From: Protonemura montana
Taxonomy: Eukaryota > Arthropoda > Insecta > Plecoptera > Nemouridae
Reading direction: 5' to 3'
Length of the DNA stretch: 64,000 nucleotides
NCBI GenBank assembly: GCA_947568835.1
Contig: OX387603.1
Location: 17,384,651-17,448,650, forward strand
Positions 62,656 through 64,000 of this stretch are shown here, piece by piece; positions within the stretch are counted from its first letter, which is position 1, and the number at the start of each line of letters is the position of its first letter. The notes beneath the pieces were generated by a model, which saw only the letters and a list, made by a program, of their open reading frames with translations, had not been told where the DNA came from and ran no database searches. The position numbers and the translations under genes were made by a program.

Positions 62656-64000
62656 GCACCCCTTACCAGGCACGTGGGCGCCGACACGTCGTCGTCTACG
62701 CACCTCGGCGCCTCCCGGCTGTAGGGGCGAGATCCTGCGACGGAAGAGTCCCAAGTCTGAGCTAATTAACGTTGTGCCACCTAGCGCGGAAGATGCGTGT
62801 GCGTCTGAGATAGGAATCAGCCACGCACTGTTAGCCCCGTGTCCACGCAGTGGTGTAAACACTGTTGCAATCGATTAAGAAGGTTATCAAACTGGTTATC
62901 AAACGTATTTTATTTTATAGATTAATTGTTCGGAGGGTTCGGAATTTGACTCAATTCTCCTTTAAAGACAAAATTGCGATGGCTTTTAAACTTGCTATGC
63001 CCCTTCATTATGTTACCAGATCTTCGAGAAGGTACTTTGAGATGCGTTGTAGATAAGTATATTTTATTATGTCCTTTATTTCTTTATTTCTTTATTTTTT
63101 ATTTTTGCTTCGGAAAGGAGTAGGTACCCCCTCGTACTTTTTTCGGTACTTGTGGTTCACCAAAGGCTGTGTCATATCCGCACTGTAAACATTTTGCCAT
63201 GGAAACTATATCTGTGCATTTCAACCAAACAATTTCTGCCTGGATTTTTGATAAATAGATATCGACGAGAATTTAAGTAAATATTTATTCAAAAAAAAAC
63301 ATCAAATCGATTAATTTTAAAACCGCATCTAGTCTACGTTCAGTACTTCACTGGTGTCCTGCAAATGTTATTCAAATCCCTCCAACCATTTTGCCGGTAG
63401 AGAGCAAACAAATACAAATATGTAAAAGAATAATAATAAATTAAATAGAACGGGTAGTCAAATTGAGTATTATCTTCGCTTGCTACGCTCATCTAATTAA
63501 GCCGTAGGTTATCAAAGATCATGTTAAATGAAAATGTATCTTTGAATCACTAAAGAGATTTGAAACCACATTCCCACAACCGGTAAACAGTGGTTTTAAT
63601 AACCAGTTCAAACTTCCTATACAACTACACATTACAACATAAACCCATAGAAGCAACCGCTCATCCCTTCATTGTAACTTACCGTAGCTCGTTACCTCGG
63701 CCCTCCATTGAACGTGAGTGCTTACGCCACTGGCTGTCTCAGATCCGGTAGTAGCAATTAATTAGTCGACGCTGAATGTCGCCGCTTAATCCGGTTACAT
63801 CAGCTCGCTCGCTGCCAGCATCCAGCATCAGCGAGGCGCGGCTAGGTTCGCCCAAGAACGCAAGGATTGTTAATTATTCAGATCAGTTGAGTAACGCCTG
63901 TTTTCGTGTTTCCGACATGAGTAAACAAGCGTGCCCGACTCGAGCGGGCGGCTCCGTGGCCCGCGTTTAATACTGTGCACATGGAACTTGCAATTCGATA

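Larger units (their letters stand above)
52945..64000. other. Right flank without recognised genes
   Basis: No coding frame I can name. A GC-rich, CpG-rich pocket with a (CGT)n run lies at 53,545-53,800, and another at 62,500-62,830. TAATTA-type sites cluster at about 54,895-55,035. Simple repeats and C tracts are listed separately. Confidence 0.5.

Noticed and set aside
62566..62878. Overlapping frames on both strands with Pro or Gly runs
   Set aside because: The runs are translations of the poly(C) tract.
1..64000. CRISPR array, bacterial operons, phage or viral genes
   Set aside because: The only regular arrays are the 19-bp and 55-bp minisatellites, which have no unique spacers. No bacterial or viral coding pattern was seen.

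Overview
The window is nuclear DNA of an animal, most likely an arthropod and probably an insect. It is AT-rich, intron-bearing and repeat-rich, and has no bacterial-type operons. The insect reading rests on small secreted Kazal/vasotab-like genes, SINEs whose head resembles insect 5S rRNA, and non-LTR retrotransposon tails. I cannot name the species; nothing here beyond gene style narrows it.

The only gene system I can support is a tandem cluster of Kazal-type serine protease inhibitor (vasotab-like) genes between about 12.2 and 27.1 kb, all on the + strand. Every copy has three exons: an exon 1 that codes for the signal peptide start (37 nt in five of six copies), an exon 2 with the Kazal core carrying cysteines 1-5, and a short exon 3 with the last cysteine. 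Both introns are phase 1. Four copies look intact (12,285-14,012; 17,806-19,013; 20,317-21,270; 22,436-23,508). Two look broken (15,668-16,874; 25,601-26,911). Several copies share a TATA box about 80 nt before the ATG, an ATTGCACAA block upstream of it, related 3' UTR sequence and an AATAAA signal. The gene models were put together by eye from splice sites and comparison of the copies, so they need RNA support.

Four copies of a SINE whose 5' part resembles 5S rRNA are present: one full copy in intron 1 of each broken gene, one between genes at 24.7-25.1 kb, and a tail fragment at 37.0 kb. A tRNA-like element lies at 24.45 kb. LINE reverse transcriptase C-terminal fragments lie at 14.1 and 33.1 kb. 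A 19-bp minisatellite starts exactly at the stop codon of the 20.3-kb gene.

The flanks (1-12 kb and 27-64 kb) contain no gene I recognise. They hold repeats: an 11-copy 55-bp minisatellite at 34.4-35.0 kb followed directly by a 234-bp foldback, two related small foldbacks at 6.5 and 10.2 kb, a short motif repeated four times at 44.2 and 52.6-52.9 kb, six poly(C)/poly(G) tracts, microsatellites, and a few CpG-rich or homeodomain-site-rich stretches that might be regulatory. One possible minus-strand exon lies at 33.4 kb.
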